NCBI GenBank assembly: GCA_038246785.1 | Contig: JBBRVP010000022.1 | Span: 1-49,022, forward strand | Source: JBBRVP01 sp038246785 | Lineage (GTDB): Bacteria > Actinomycetota > Actinomycetes > Jiangellales > Jiangellaceae | DNA length: 49,022 nt | Direction: 5' to 3' | In this document: piece by piece, positions 1 to 9,336 of the stretch | Position numbering within the stretch: position 1 is the stretch's first letter | Layout: every line of letters starts with the position of its first letter | The notes under the pieces: model-generated | What the model was told of the DNA's origin: nothing | Database searches by the model: none | Seen by the model: the letters and a program-made list of their open reading frames with translations, nothing else | Position numbers and translations under genes: made by a program

Positions 1-59
1 CGGTCAGATCCGCGACACGCTCGTGTCCAGCAGCGGCGGCAGGCGAAGATGGCATGAGC

Positions 60-123
60 GGGTGTGGTCCTCGGCTCGATGGCTGATGTGAGAACCACCA
101 TCGAAACCTCAGGGACCACACCC
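60..123. repeat. Imperfect hairpin with 11-bp perfect terminal arms
   Basis: GGGTGTGGTCC (60-70) is repeated in inverted orientation as GGACCACACCC (113-123). An inner pair, TCGATGG (76-82) and CCATCGA (98-104), continues the stem, so the region could fold into a long imperfect hairpin. It lies just upstream of a cupin fragment that has lost its 5' part, so it may be the end of a former mobile element, but no transposase is visible. Apart from this hairpin I see nothing recognisable in positions 1-200. Confidence 0.5.
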
Positions 124-200
124 GTCACACACGCCACGCCGGGAGCAAGCCGACGAACCCGCAGGTCACAGCCCTACCGGACGACCTTGCCGGGGCCCTG

Positions 201-427
201 GTGAGGACGAGTGTCTCTGCCTTGTGGATGGCGAGCTGAAGGGCTTCTGCGACGAGGACCGCTGGGTCGCCGGTCCCGGGAGCTGCGTCTTCATCCCTCG
301 TGATCGGCCCCACGGCTTCCTGGTGATCAGTGATGCACCAGCCCGAGCGGTAGTGATCGTCGGGCCACCGCGGCTGGACCGGGAGGTTGCCGCTGGCGGG
401 CTCCGGGTTCACGGTCGTTCTCGGTAG
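201..427 (+). pseudogene. Truncated cupin-domain protein (remnant)
   Basis: The reading frame encodes GEDECLCLVDGEL, then WVAGPGSCVFIPRDRPHGF and ARAVVIVGPPRLDRE. These match the second half of a small RmlC-like cupin: the PGS-FIPR-PH core is typical of quercetin dioxygenase-like or sugar-binding cupins. The N-terminal part with the usual HxH metal motif is absent. The only start in frame is a GTG at 224, inside the domain. The frame upstream of about 201 is open but has no cupin similarity, and the protein ends soon after the fold. I read it as a 5'-truncated remnant, probably non-functional. Confidence 0.5.
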
Positions 428-569
428 GCCAGCCCTTGCGAACGGCAGCAGACAAGCCGTTTCGCGCGCTGCGGCCCCCCCTGCGTGTGGGCGGCGTTCC
501 CCGGACCCCCGTCCAGCCATGGGGGCTCCTGAGCGCGCACGTGCCGGCTATCGCGGGCATCGGGCTTAT

Positions 570-1307
570 GTGCCCGCCTTCGTCGTCGTGTCCGGGCCTC
601 CCGCGAGCGGGAAGACGACGCTCGCCCGGGCGCTGGCCCCCCGGCTCGGGCTGCCGCTGCTCACCAAGGACACGCTCAAGGACGCGCTGATGACGGTCCT
701 GCCGGTGCCGGACGTCGAGACGTCGCGGCTCGTGGGCCGAGCAGCGAGCGTGGCCCTGCTCGCCTTGGCGGCCGAGGCCGGCCGCGGAGTCCTGGAGGCC
801 CTGTGGCACCGCAGTCGGGCGCTGCCGGCGCTGCGGGCGCTGCCCGGCGACGTCGTCGAGGTCTTCTGCCGGTGCGACCGGCCGGTGGCCGAGCGGCGCT
901 ACCGCGCGCGGGCCGGCACCCGCCACGCCGGGCACTTCGACGCCCAGCGCGTGCCCGAGGAGCTGTGGAACGACGAACTGGCGCAGCCGGTCGCCGGCGG
1001 CTGGCCGGTGGTGGAGGTCGACACCACGGGGCCGGTCGACGTCGACGCCGTCGTACGCCGGGTGCTGGCACAGGCGCACCCCGGCACCCCCACGCGCGCT
1101 GTTGATCGACGAGGGGTCGGGGCCGGCCGGTCCGGTTTGCCCCTCACCCGCGACCCCGGTCGGCCGCCCTCCGCCCGGCTTCCCACGGGCCGGTGCCAGA
1201 CGCCGGTCCCGGCTCAGGGCGAGGGAAGGTCGGCGGGTACGGCGGACAGCCCGAGCTCGGCAGGGGAGGCCAGGTGGGGGTGCGAGGGCACGACGCGCAC
1301 GGTGTAG
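570..1307 (+). CDS. P-loop AAA/kinase-like ATPase (zeta-toxin or gluconate kinase-like fold)
   Basis: From a GTG at 570 the protein begins VPAFVVVSGPPASGKTTLAR, a Walker A motif at about residues 9-16. It is followed by a short substrate-side segment (LLTKDTLKDALM) and an Arg-rich lid-like region (CDRPVAERRYRAR), the layout of small P-loop kinases of the AAA_33 type. Conservation seems to end near 1110; the remaining 65 or so codons are low-complexity and the last 94 nt overlap the end of glgP on the opposite strand, so the true stop, or a recent frame extension, is uncertain. An ATG at 519 is an alternative start; neither has a clear ribosome-binding site. Substrate unknown. Confidence 0.6.
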   Translation: MPAFVVVSGPPASGKTTLARALAPRLGLPLLTKDTLKDALMTVLPVPDVETSRLVGRAASVALLALAAEAGRGVLEALWHRSRALPALRALPGDVVEVFCRCDRPVAERRYRARAGTRHAGHFDAQRVPEELWNDELAQPVAGGWPVVEVDTTGPVDVDAVVRRVLAQAHPGTPTRAVDRRGVGAGRSGLPLTRDPGRPPSARLPTGRCQTPVPAQGEGRSAGTADSPSSAGEARWGCEGTTRTV

Positions 1308-3796
1308 CCGAAGGGTCCCGTGCGGTCGAGTGCCACCTCTCCCTCGTACCGGTGCCGGCCACCCTCGTAGGTCTCGACCACCGCGAGCGGGCACACCTGC
1401 GGGTCGGGGATGGAGTCGTCGTCGGCCACCCGGCCGTGCACCGCCTGCACCTCCACGTCGCCGGGCGCGAGCGAGCCGAGCGTGACGTAGACCCGCAGCG
1501 TCAGCGTCGACCCCAGCTGAGGGCTGTCACCCACGCCACCGGGCTCGACGTGGTCGACCAGCACGTCCGACCAGGCCGCCGCGACGCGGTGCTTCCAGGC
1601 GGCCAGGTCGCGGGCCGCGCCGAAGTCGGTGTCCAGCGCGTGCGCAGACCGCGCGGCCGGGAGGTAGAGATCGCGGACGTAGTCGCGCACCATGCGCGTC
1701 GCGAGCACCTTCGGGCCGAGCGACCCGATCGTGTGACGGGCCATCTCCAGCCACCGGCGCGGCAGCCCGTCGTCGTCGACGTCGTAGAAGCGCGGCGCCA
1801 CCTGCTGCTCGACCACGTCGTAGAGCGCGCCCGCCTCGAGGTCGTCGCGGTGCTCCGGGTCGTGGACGCCGTCGGCCGACGGGATGGCCCACCCGTTGCC
1901 CCCGTCGTACCACTCGTCCCACCAGCCGTCGCGCACCGACAGGTTCAGTGCGCCGCCCAGTGCCGCCTTCATGCCCGAGGTGCCACACGCCTCGTACGGC
2001 CGCAACGGCGTGTTGAGCCAGACGTCGCAGCCGGGATAGAGCGCGGCCGCCATCGCCATGTCGTAGTCGGGGAGGAAGACGATCCGATGGCGTACGTCGG
2101 GCTCGTCGGCGAAGCGCACGATCTCCTGGATGAGCCGCTTGCCGGTGTCGTCGTCCGGGTGCGCCTTGCCGGCGATGACCACCTGCACCGGCCGTGACGG
2201 GTGCAGCAACAGGCCGCGCAGGCGCTCGCGGTCGCGCAGCATGAGCGTGAGCCGCTTGTACGTCGCCGCGCGCCGCGCGAACCCGATGGTGAGCACTGCG
2301 GGATCGAGCACCCCGTCGACCCAGCCCAGCTCCGCGTCGCTGGCCCCGCGCTGGCGCCACGACTCGTGCACGCGCCGTCGGGCGTCGCGGACCAGTCGCT
2401 CGCGCAGCACCCGCTTGACCTGCCACAGCTCGCCGTCGCTGGGGCCGCTCACGACGCGCTCCCACCCCTCGCCGCGCTCGAGCAGGGCGCGCCCGCCGTC
2501 GCGCTCGGCCATCGCCATGACCTCCGGGGCCACCCAGCTCGGCGCGTGCACCCCGTTGGTCACCGACCCGATCGGCACCTCGCTGGTGTCGAAGTCCGGC
2601 CACAGGCCGGCGAACATCTCCCGGCTGACCTTGCCGTGCAGGCGGCTGACGCCGTTGGCCCGCTGGGCCAGCCGCAAGCCCATGACAGCCATGTTGAACA
2701 CCGTCGGGTCGCCACCCGGGTAGGTCTCGGCACCGAGCTCGAGCACGTGCTCGAGCGACACCCCCGGGCAGGCGAGTCCTCCGGCGAAGTGCTGGGCCAC
2801 CAGGTCGCGGGAGAAGCGGTCGATGCCGGCCGGCACGGGGGTGTGCGTCGTGAACACCGTGCCCGCACGCACCGCCTCGAGGGCCTCGGGGAAGGCCAGC
2901 CCGGAGCGCTGCACCAGCTCGCTGATCCGCTCGACGCCGAGGAAGCCGGCGTGTCCCTCGTTGGTGTGGAACACCTCGGGCGCCGGCCACCCGGTGAGCC
3001 TCCCGTGGGCGCGGACCGCCCGAACGCCGCCGATCCCCAGCAACATCTCCTGGAGCAGTCGGTGCTCTCCGCCGCCGCCGTAGAGCCGGTCGGTGACCTC
3101 GCGCTCCACCGGGCCGTTGACCTCGGTGTTGCTGTCGAGCAGCAGCAGCGGGACCCGACCGACGTGGGCGACCCAGATCTGCGCGACGATCCGCCGGTCG
3201 TCGGGCAGGTCGATCTCGACGAGGGCGTGGCTGCCGTCGGGTTCACGGAGCAGGGTGAGCGGCATCTCGTCGGGGTCGATGAGGGGATAGCGCTCCTGCT
3301 GCCAGCCCTCCCGGGACAGTGACTGGCGGAAGTAGCCCTGCCGGTAGAGCAGACCAACCCCGACCACCGGCACGCCGAGATCACTGGCGGCCTTGAGGTG
3401 GTCGCCGGCGAGGATGCCCAGTCCTCCGGAGTACTGGCGGAGCACGTGGCTGACCCCGAACTCCGGCGAGAAGTACGCGATGACGCCCGGCGCGCCCTCG
3501 AGCGTCTGGTACCAGCGGTCGGTCGCGAGGTAGTCGTGCAGCTCGTCCAGGGCGTCCTGGACTCGGCGGACGACCCGGCGGTCCGCGGCGAGGGCCGCCA
3601 GCCGCTCCGGGGACAGCCCGCCCAGCAGCCGGACGGGGTCGTGGCCGACGCGCTCCCAGCCGCGGGGGTCGAGGCTGGCGAACAGCTCCTCCGCCTCCCA
3701 ATGCCAGCACCAGCGCAGGTTCATCGCCAACTCGTCGAGCCCCCCCAACGGCGGCGGGAGCACAGTGCGGACGGTGAAGCGACGGAGGGCGCGCAC
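1214..3796 (-). CDS. glgP: Alpha-glucan (glycogen) phosphorylase, short actinobacterial type
   Basis: Releases glucose-1-phosphate from (or adds it to) alpha-1,4-glucan ends using pyridoxal phosphate. The 860-residue protein has the N-terminal DUF3417-like segment (LGGLDELAMNLRWCWHWE), the AYFSPEFG motif, HTNEGHAGF and the PLP region EACGTSGMKAALGG containing the lysine that carries the cofactor. Length is right for the mycobacterial/streptomycete form. The GTG start at 3796 has no Shine-Dalgarno sequence but has a TAACGT hexamer 8 nt upstream, so a leaderless transcript is likely. It is divergent from glgE, and its 3' end overlaps the convergent P-loop gene by 94 nt. Confidence 0.95.
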   Translation of the reverse strand: MRALRRFTVRTVLPPPLGGLDELAMNLRWCWHWEAEELFASLDPRGWERVGHDPVRLLGGLSPERLAALAADRRVVRRVQDALDELHDYLATDRWYQTLEGAPGVIAYFSPEFGVSHVLRQYSGGLGILAGDHLKAASDLGVPVVGVGLLYRQGYFRQSLSREGWQQERYPLIDPDEMPLTLLREPDGSHALVEIDLPDDRRIVAQIWVAHVGRVPLLLLDSNTEVNGPVEREVTDRLYGGGGEHRLLQEMLLGIGGVRAVRAHGRLTGWPAPEVFHTNEGHAGFLGVERISELVQRSGLAFPEALEAVRAGTVFTTHTPVPAGIDRFSRDLVAQHFAGGLACPGVSLEHVLELGAETYPGGDPTVFNMAVMGLRLAQRANGVSRLHGKVSREMFAGLWPDFDTSEVPIGSVTNGVHAPSWVAPEVMAMAERDGGRALLERGEGWERVVSGPSDGELWQVKRVLRERLVRDARRRVHESWRQRGASDAELGWVDGVLDPAVLTIGFARRAATYKRLTLMLRDRERLRGLLLHPSRPVQVVIAGKAHPDDDTGKRLIQEIVRFADEPDVRHRIVFLPDYDMAMAAALYPGCDVWLNTPLRPYEACGTSGMKAALGGALNLSVRDGWWDEWYDGGNGWAIPSADGVHDPEHRDDLEAGALYDVVEQQVAPRFYDVDDDGLPRRWLEMARHTIGSLGPKVLATRMVRDYVRDLYLPAARSAHALDTDFGAARDLAAWKHRVAAAWSDVLVDHVEPGGVGDSPQLGSTLTLRVYVTLGSLAPGDVEVQAVHGRVADDDSIPDPQVCPLAVVETYEGGRHRYEGEVALDRTGPFGYTVRVVPSHPHLASPAELGLSAVPADLPSP

Positions 3797-3804
3797 GCTG
3801 CGTC

Positions 3805-3810
3805 ACGTTA
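3805..3810 (-). promoter_or_regulatory. Putative -10 hexamer for glgP
   Basis: On the minus strand TAACGT lies 8 nt before the GTG start of glgP. This fits the TANNNT -10 consensus of actinobacterial leaderless promoters. No convincing -35 element is visible. Confidence 0.4.
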
Positions 3811-3929
3811 GCCCGCACGGCCGGTCACCGCGAGGTCTCGCGACCTCGGGCTCGCGGCGGGTCCATGGGGGCGCCCTCGCCACCGCCCGACCGGTCATGG
3901 GGAGATTCACCCCGTTCGCCGTACGTGGC

Positions 3930-4073
3930 GGGGGTCCCCCACCTCGGACCTACCGGGGTGGGGGACCCCAACCACGGAAGGGACACGCGGGCCGGGGTCC
4001 CCAGCCACGGAAGGGTCCCCCGGAAGGGGTCCCCAACCACGGTGGGGACCGTGGCGGGGGTCCCCCGCCACGG
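3930..4073. repeat. Cluster of GGGGTCCCC palindromes in the glgP-glgE spacer
   Basis: Five palindromic cores occur within about 145 bp: GGGGGTCCCCC at 3930-3940 and 4056-4066, GGGGACCCC at 3961-3969, GGGGTCCCC at 3994-4002 and 4026-4034, with a degenerate GGGTCCCCC near 4013. Most are followed by variants of ACCACGG or GCCACGG, giving an irregular unit of roughly 25-35 bp. The last copy extends to a 25-bp palindrome with 12-bp arms (4049-4073). The cluster occupies most of the 318-bp divergent intergenic region. Confidence 0.75.
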
Positions 4074-4101
4074 TCCTGGTCGCCGAACCCGTCGCCCTGG
4101 A

Positions 4102-4107
4102 TAGGTT
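4102..4107 (+). promoter_or_regulatory. Putative -10 hexamer for the glgE operon
   Basis: TAGGTT ends 7 nt before the GTG at 4115, the spacing expected for a leaderless actinobacterial transcript. This also supports GTG 4115 rather than the TTG at 4106 as the glgE start. No clear -35 hexamer is seen upstream in the palindrome cluster. Confidence 0.45.
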
Positions 4108-4114
4108 GGCGCCC

Positions 4115-6112
4115 GTGACCGGCCGCATCCCCGTCGTCGACGTGCAGCCCGTCGTCTCCTGCACGGAGTACCCGGCCAAGGCGGTCGTCGGTGAACGATT
4201 CGCAGTCTCGGCCACGGTCTTCCGCGACGGTCACGACGCGGTCAACGCCACTGTGGTGCTGCGGCGCCCGGACGGCAAGGCCCACGCGCGGGTGCCCATG
4301 ACCCCGGGCGCGCCGGGCACCGATCTCTGGCAAGCCACGGTGGCGGCCGACACCGTGGGCGCCTGGAGCTTCGCCGTCGAGGGCTGGTCGGACCCGATCG
4401 GCACCTGGCGGCACGACGCCGCGATCAAGGTCCCGGCCGGGCTCGACGTCGAGCTGGTGCTCAGCGAGGGCGCCCTGCTCTTCGAACGGGCCGCCAAGGG
4501 CCTGCCAAGGGGACGGCCGGAAGGCCGCACGCTGCTCCGCGAGACGGTCAAGGCGCTGCGCGACCAGCGCCGCCCGCCCGAGGTCCGGCTGGCCGCCGGT
4601 TTCGCGCAGGACGTGGTCGAGGTCCTGCGCGTGGATCCCGTGCGCGACCTCGTCACCTCCGAGGGCCCCTTCCCGCTGATGGTGGAGCGCGAGCGCGCAC
4701 TGTACGGGTCCTGGTACGAGCTGTTCCCGCGCTCGGAAGGGGCGGTTCGGCTGGAGGACGGTTCCTGGCGCTCGGGCACTTTCCGTACCGCGGCCGAACG
4801 ACTGCCGGCGGTTGCCGCGATGGGCTTCGATGTCGTCTACCTGCCGCCGGTGCACCCGATCGGCACGACGTTCCGCAAGGGGCCTAACAACACCCTCGAC
4901 CCCAGACCCGGCGACCCCGGGGTGCCGTGGGCGATCGGGAGCCCCGAGGGCGGGCATGACGCGATCCACCCGGACCTCGGCACGTTCGCCGACTTCGACG
5001 CGTTCGTGGCCCGCACCCGCGAGCTCGACATGGAGGTGGCGCTCGACCTCGCGCTGCAGGCCTCGCCGGACCACCCGTGGGTCAGCGAGCACCCGGAGTG
5101 GTTCACGACCCGCGCCGACGGCACGATCGCCTACGCGGAGAACCCGCCCAAGAAGTACCAGGACATCTACCCGATCAACTTCGACAACGACCCCGAGGGC
5201 ATCTACCGGGAGGTTCTGCGGATCGTGCGGCTGTGGATGTCGCACGGCGTGCGCATCTTCCGGGTGGACAACCCGCACACCAAGCCGGTCAGCTTCTGGC
5301 ACCGCCTCCTCGGCGAGATCCGTCGGACCGACCCCGACGTGATCTTCCTCGCGGAGGCGTTCACTCGCCCGGCGATGATGCACACCCTGGCCAAAGTCGG
5401 CTTCCAGCAGTCCTACACCTACTTCACGTGGCGCAACGAGAAAGTGGAACTGCAGGACTACCTGCGCGACCTGGCCGCAGACAGCGCCGCCTACATGCGG
5501 CCGAACTTCTTCGTCAACACCCCGGACATCCTGCACGCCTACCTGCAGTACGGCGGCCCGGTCGCCTTCAAGATCCGCGCTGTCGTCGCGGCGACATCCT
5601 CTCCGAGCTGGGGCGTCTACTCCGGTTACGAGTTGTTCGAGCACGTGGCGGTGCGGCCCGGGAGCGAGGAATACCTCGACTCGGAGAAGTACCAGTACCG
5701 GCCGCGGGACTGGGCCGCCTACGAGCCCGGCCGAGAGCGCGCCGGGCAGTCGCTGGCTCCCTACCTGACCCGGCTCAACGAGCTGCGCCGGGCGCACCCG
5801 GCGCTGCACTGGCTGCGCAACCTGCACCTGCACCACGCCGACAGCGACGCGGTCATGGTCTACTCCAAGCGGCGTCCGCTGCGGGACGGCGGACACGACA
5901 CGGTGATCGTCGTGGTCAACCTCGACCCGCACGGCACCCGCGAGGCCACCATCGCCCTCGACATGCCGGCGCTCGGGATGGACTGGCACCAGTCGTTCGC
6001 CGCCCACGACGAGCTCACCGGACAAACCTTCGGCTGGGGCCAGTACAACTACGTCCGGCTCGATCCCTCGCACGAGCCCGCCCACGTCATCTCGGTGCGG
6101 AGACCCTGGTGA
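4115..6112 (+). CDS. glgE: Maltose-1-phosphate maltosyltransferase GlgE (GH13_3)
   Basis: Transfers maltosyl units from alpha-maltose-1-phosphate onto alpha-1,4-glucan, the polymerising step of the GlgE pathway. The 665-residue protein has the N-terminal domain starting VVDVQPVVSCTEYPAKAVVG, the GH13 segment VVYLPPVHPIG, the nucleophile Asp385 in FRVDNPHTKP and the acid/base Glu414 in FLAEAF. The segment PPKKYQDIYPINF is characteristic of GlgE rather than ordinary alpha-amylases. The GTG at 4115 was chosen from the upstream hexamer TAGGTT. It opens the operon glgE-treS-mak-glgB; treS follows after 24 nt. Confidence 0.95.
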   Translation: MTGRIPVVDVQPVVSCTEYPAKAVVGERFAVSATVFRDGHDAVNATVVLRRPDGKAHARVPMTPGAPGTDLWQATVAADTVGAWSFAVEGWSDPIGTWRHDAAIKVPAGLDVELVLSEGALLFERAAKGLPRGRPEGRTLLRETVKALRDQRRPPEVRLAAGFAQDVVEVLRVDPVRDLVTSEGPFPLMVERERALYGSWYELFPRSEGAVRLEDGSWRSGTFRTAAERLPAVAAMGFDVVYLPPVHPIGTTFRKGPNNTLDPRPGDPGVPWAIGSPEGGHDAIHPDLGTFADFDAFVARTRELDMEVALDLALQASPDHPWVSEHPEWFTTRADGTIAYAENPPKKYQDIYPINFDNDPEGIYREVLRIVRLWMSHGVRIFRVDNPHTKPVSFWHRLLGEIRRTDPDVIFLAEAFTRPAMMHTLAKVGFQQSYTYFTWRNEKVELQDYLRDLAADSAAYMRPNFFVNTPDILHAYLQYGGPVAFKIRAVVAATSSPSWGVYSGYELFEHVAVRPGSEEYLDSEKYQYRPRDWAAYEPGRERAGQSLAPYLTRLNELRRAHPALHWLRNLHLHHADSDAVMVYSKRRPLRDGGHDTVIVVVNLDPHGTREATIALDMPALGMDWHQSFAAHDELTGQTFGWGQYNYVRLDPSHEPAHVISVRRPW

Positions 6113-6136
6113 GGAGGCCCCGATGAGGAGGCACCG

Positions 6137-7837
<1,701 letters not shown>

Positions 7838-7887
7838 TAACCGCAGCCACCGACGCCCGGGTCACAGCAGCTCCGAGGAGGCACCGC

Positions 7888-9336
7888 ATGACCGACTCGC
7901 TCCGCGAAGTTCCGGAGCTGCCGGCGCTGCTCGCGGCCTGGCTGCCCGGGCAGCGATGGTTCGCCGGCAAGGACCAGGCCGTCGAGGCCGTGCGGATCGT
8001 GCAGGAGACGCCGGTCCCGGTCGAGGGTCCGCTGCGCGTGCACCACCTGCTGGTCGGCGTGACGCAGCATGGCGGCGAGGACCTCTACCAGGTGCCGCTG
8101 AGCTTGCGGCCCACGTTCGAGGACCGCCTGCAACACGTGTACCTCGGCGACTCCGGTGGATACCACGTTTTTGACGCACTGCACGACAAGGCGGCGACGG
8201 CGGCAATACTCGCCGGCTTCGCCTCAGCGCCCGCCACGGGCTCGCTGCGCTATCACCTCGAGCCGGCGGCTGAGCTGCCCTACGACCAGCCCTCGATCGT
8301 GCTCTCGGTGGAGCAGAGCAACACCAGCCTGGTCTTCGGGGACGCCGCCATCCTCAAGGTCTTCCGCCGGGTCGCCGAAGGGCTCAATCCCGACATCGAG
8401 GTGCACGACGCGCTCACTCGCGCCGGCTCGACCCACGTGGCGCCGCTGCTCGGGTGGATCGACGGCAGCTGGCCCGATGGGACCGCCGAGCGCAGCGGCG
8501 CGCTGATGATGCTGCAGCGCTTCCTGGTCACGGCCACCGACGGCTGGGCGCTGGCCGCGGTCAGCGTCCGCGACCTGTTCGCCGAGGGCGACCTGCACGC
8601 CGACGAGGTCGGCGGCGACTTTGCTGCCGAGTCGGCCCGGCTGGGCCAGGCGACGGCGGAGGTCCACCGGTTGATGGCCGAGACCATGCAGACCGGGGAG
8701 CGTGACCGGGAGGGCAACCGCGCGCTCGCCGCCGCCATGCACCGGCGCCTCGACGCGGCGCTCGCCGTAGTCCCCGAGCTGGTGCCGCTCTCGTCCGGGC
8801 TCCGCGATGCCTACGACGCGCTGGCCGGCGCCGCGGAGCCGGTGCCCGTGCAACGTGTGCACGGCGACCTGCACCTCGGCCAGGTGCTGCGCACGGTCGT
8901 GGGCTGGAAGCTGCTCGATTTCGAGGGGGAGCCGGAGAAGCCGCTGGCGGAGCGCCGCCAGCTCGACTCGCCCGTGCGCGATGTCGCCGGGATGCTGCGC
9001 TCGTTCGACTACGCCGCTCGGCATCCGCTCGTCACCGACCATCCGGGCGACTCGCAGATCGCCTACCGTGCCCGCGAGTGGGCCGTCCGCAACCGGGAGG
9101 CGTTCTGCGCCGGCTATGCGACGGGATCGGGCCGTGATCTCGGCGCAGACGCCGTGCTCCTGCGTGCCTACGAGACCGACAAGGCCGTCTACGAAGCGGT
9201 GTACGAGGCGCGCAACCGTCCGCGCTGGCTGCGCATCCCCATGGCGGCCGTCGAACGGCTCGCCGCCGCGCCTGCCGCCCGGCACCCAGGTCCCCTGCCC
9301 ACCGCACCTGCACCCGACGGAGGCCCGACCCCGTGA
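7888..9336 (+). CDS. mak: Maltokinase (Pep2/Mak)
   Basis: Phosphorylates maltose with ATP to give alpha-maltose-1-phosphate, the GlgE substrate. The 482-residue protein has the aminoglycoside-kinase-like motifs VHGDLHLGQVL (catalytic loop) and LLDFEGEPEKPL (metal-binding Asp with the maltokinase-specific continuation). The N-terminal LPGQRWFAGK motif is typical of the maltokinase N-cap domain. The ATG is preceded by GAGGAGG. Its TGA overlaps the GTG of glgB in a GTGA junction, so translation is coupled. Confidence 0.93.
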   Translation: MTDSLREVPELPALLAAWLPGQRWFAGKDQAVEAVRIVQETPVPVEGPLRVHHLLVGVTQHGGEDLYQVPLSLRPTFEDRLQHVYLGDSGGYHVFDALHDKAATAAILAGFASAPATGSLRYHLEPAAELPYDQPSIVLSVEQSNTSLVFGDAAILKVFRRVAEGLNPDIEVHDALTRAGSTHVAPLLGWIDGSWPDGTAERSGALMMLQRFLVTATDGWALAAVSVRDLFAEGDLHADEVGGDFAAESARLGQATAEVHRLMAETMQTGERDREGNRALAAAMHRRLDAALAVVPELVPLSSGLRDAYDALAGAAEPVPVQRVHGDLHLGQVLRTVVGWKLLDFEGEPEKPLAERRQLDSPVRDVAGMLRSFDYAARHPLVTDHPGDSQIAYRAREWAVRNREAFCAGYATGSGRDLGADAVLLRAYETDKAVYEAVYEARNRPRWLRIPMAAVERLAAAPAARHPGPLPTAPAPDGGPTP

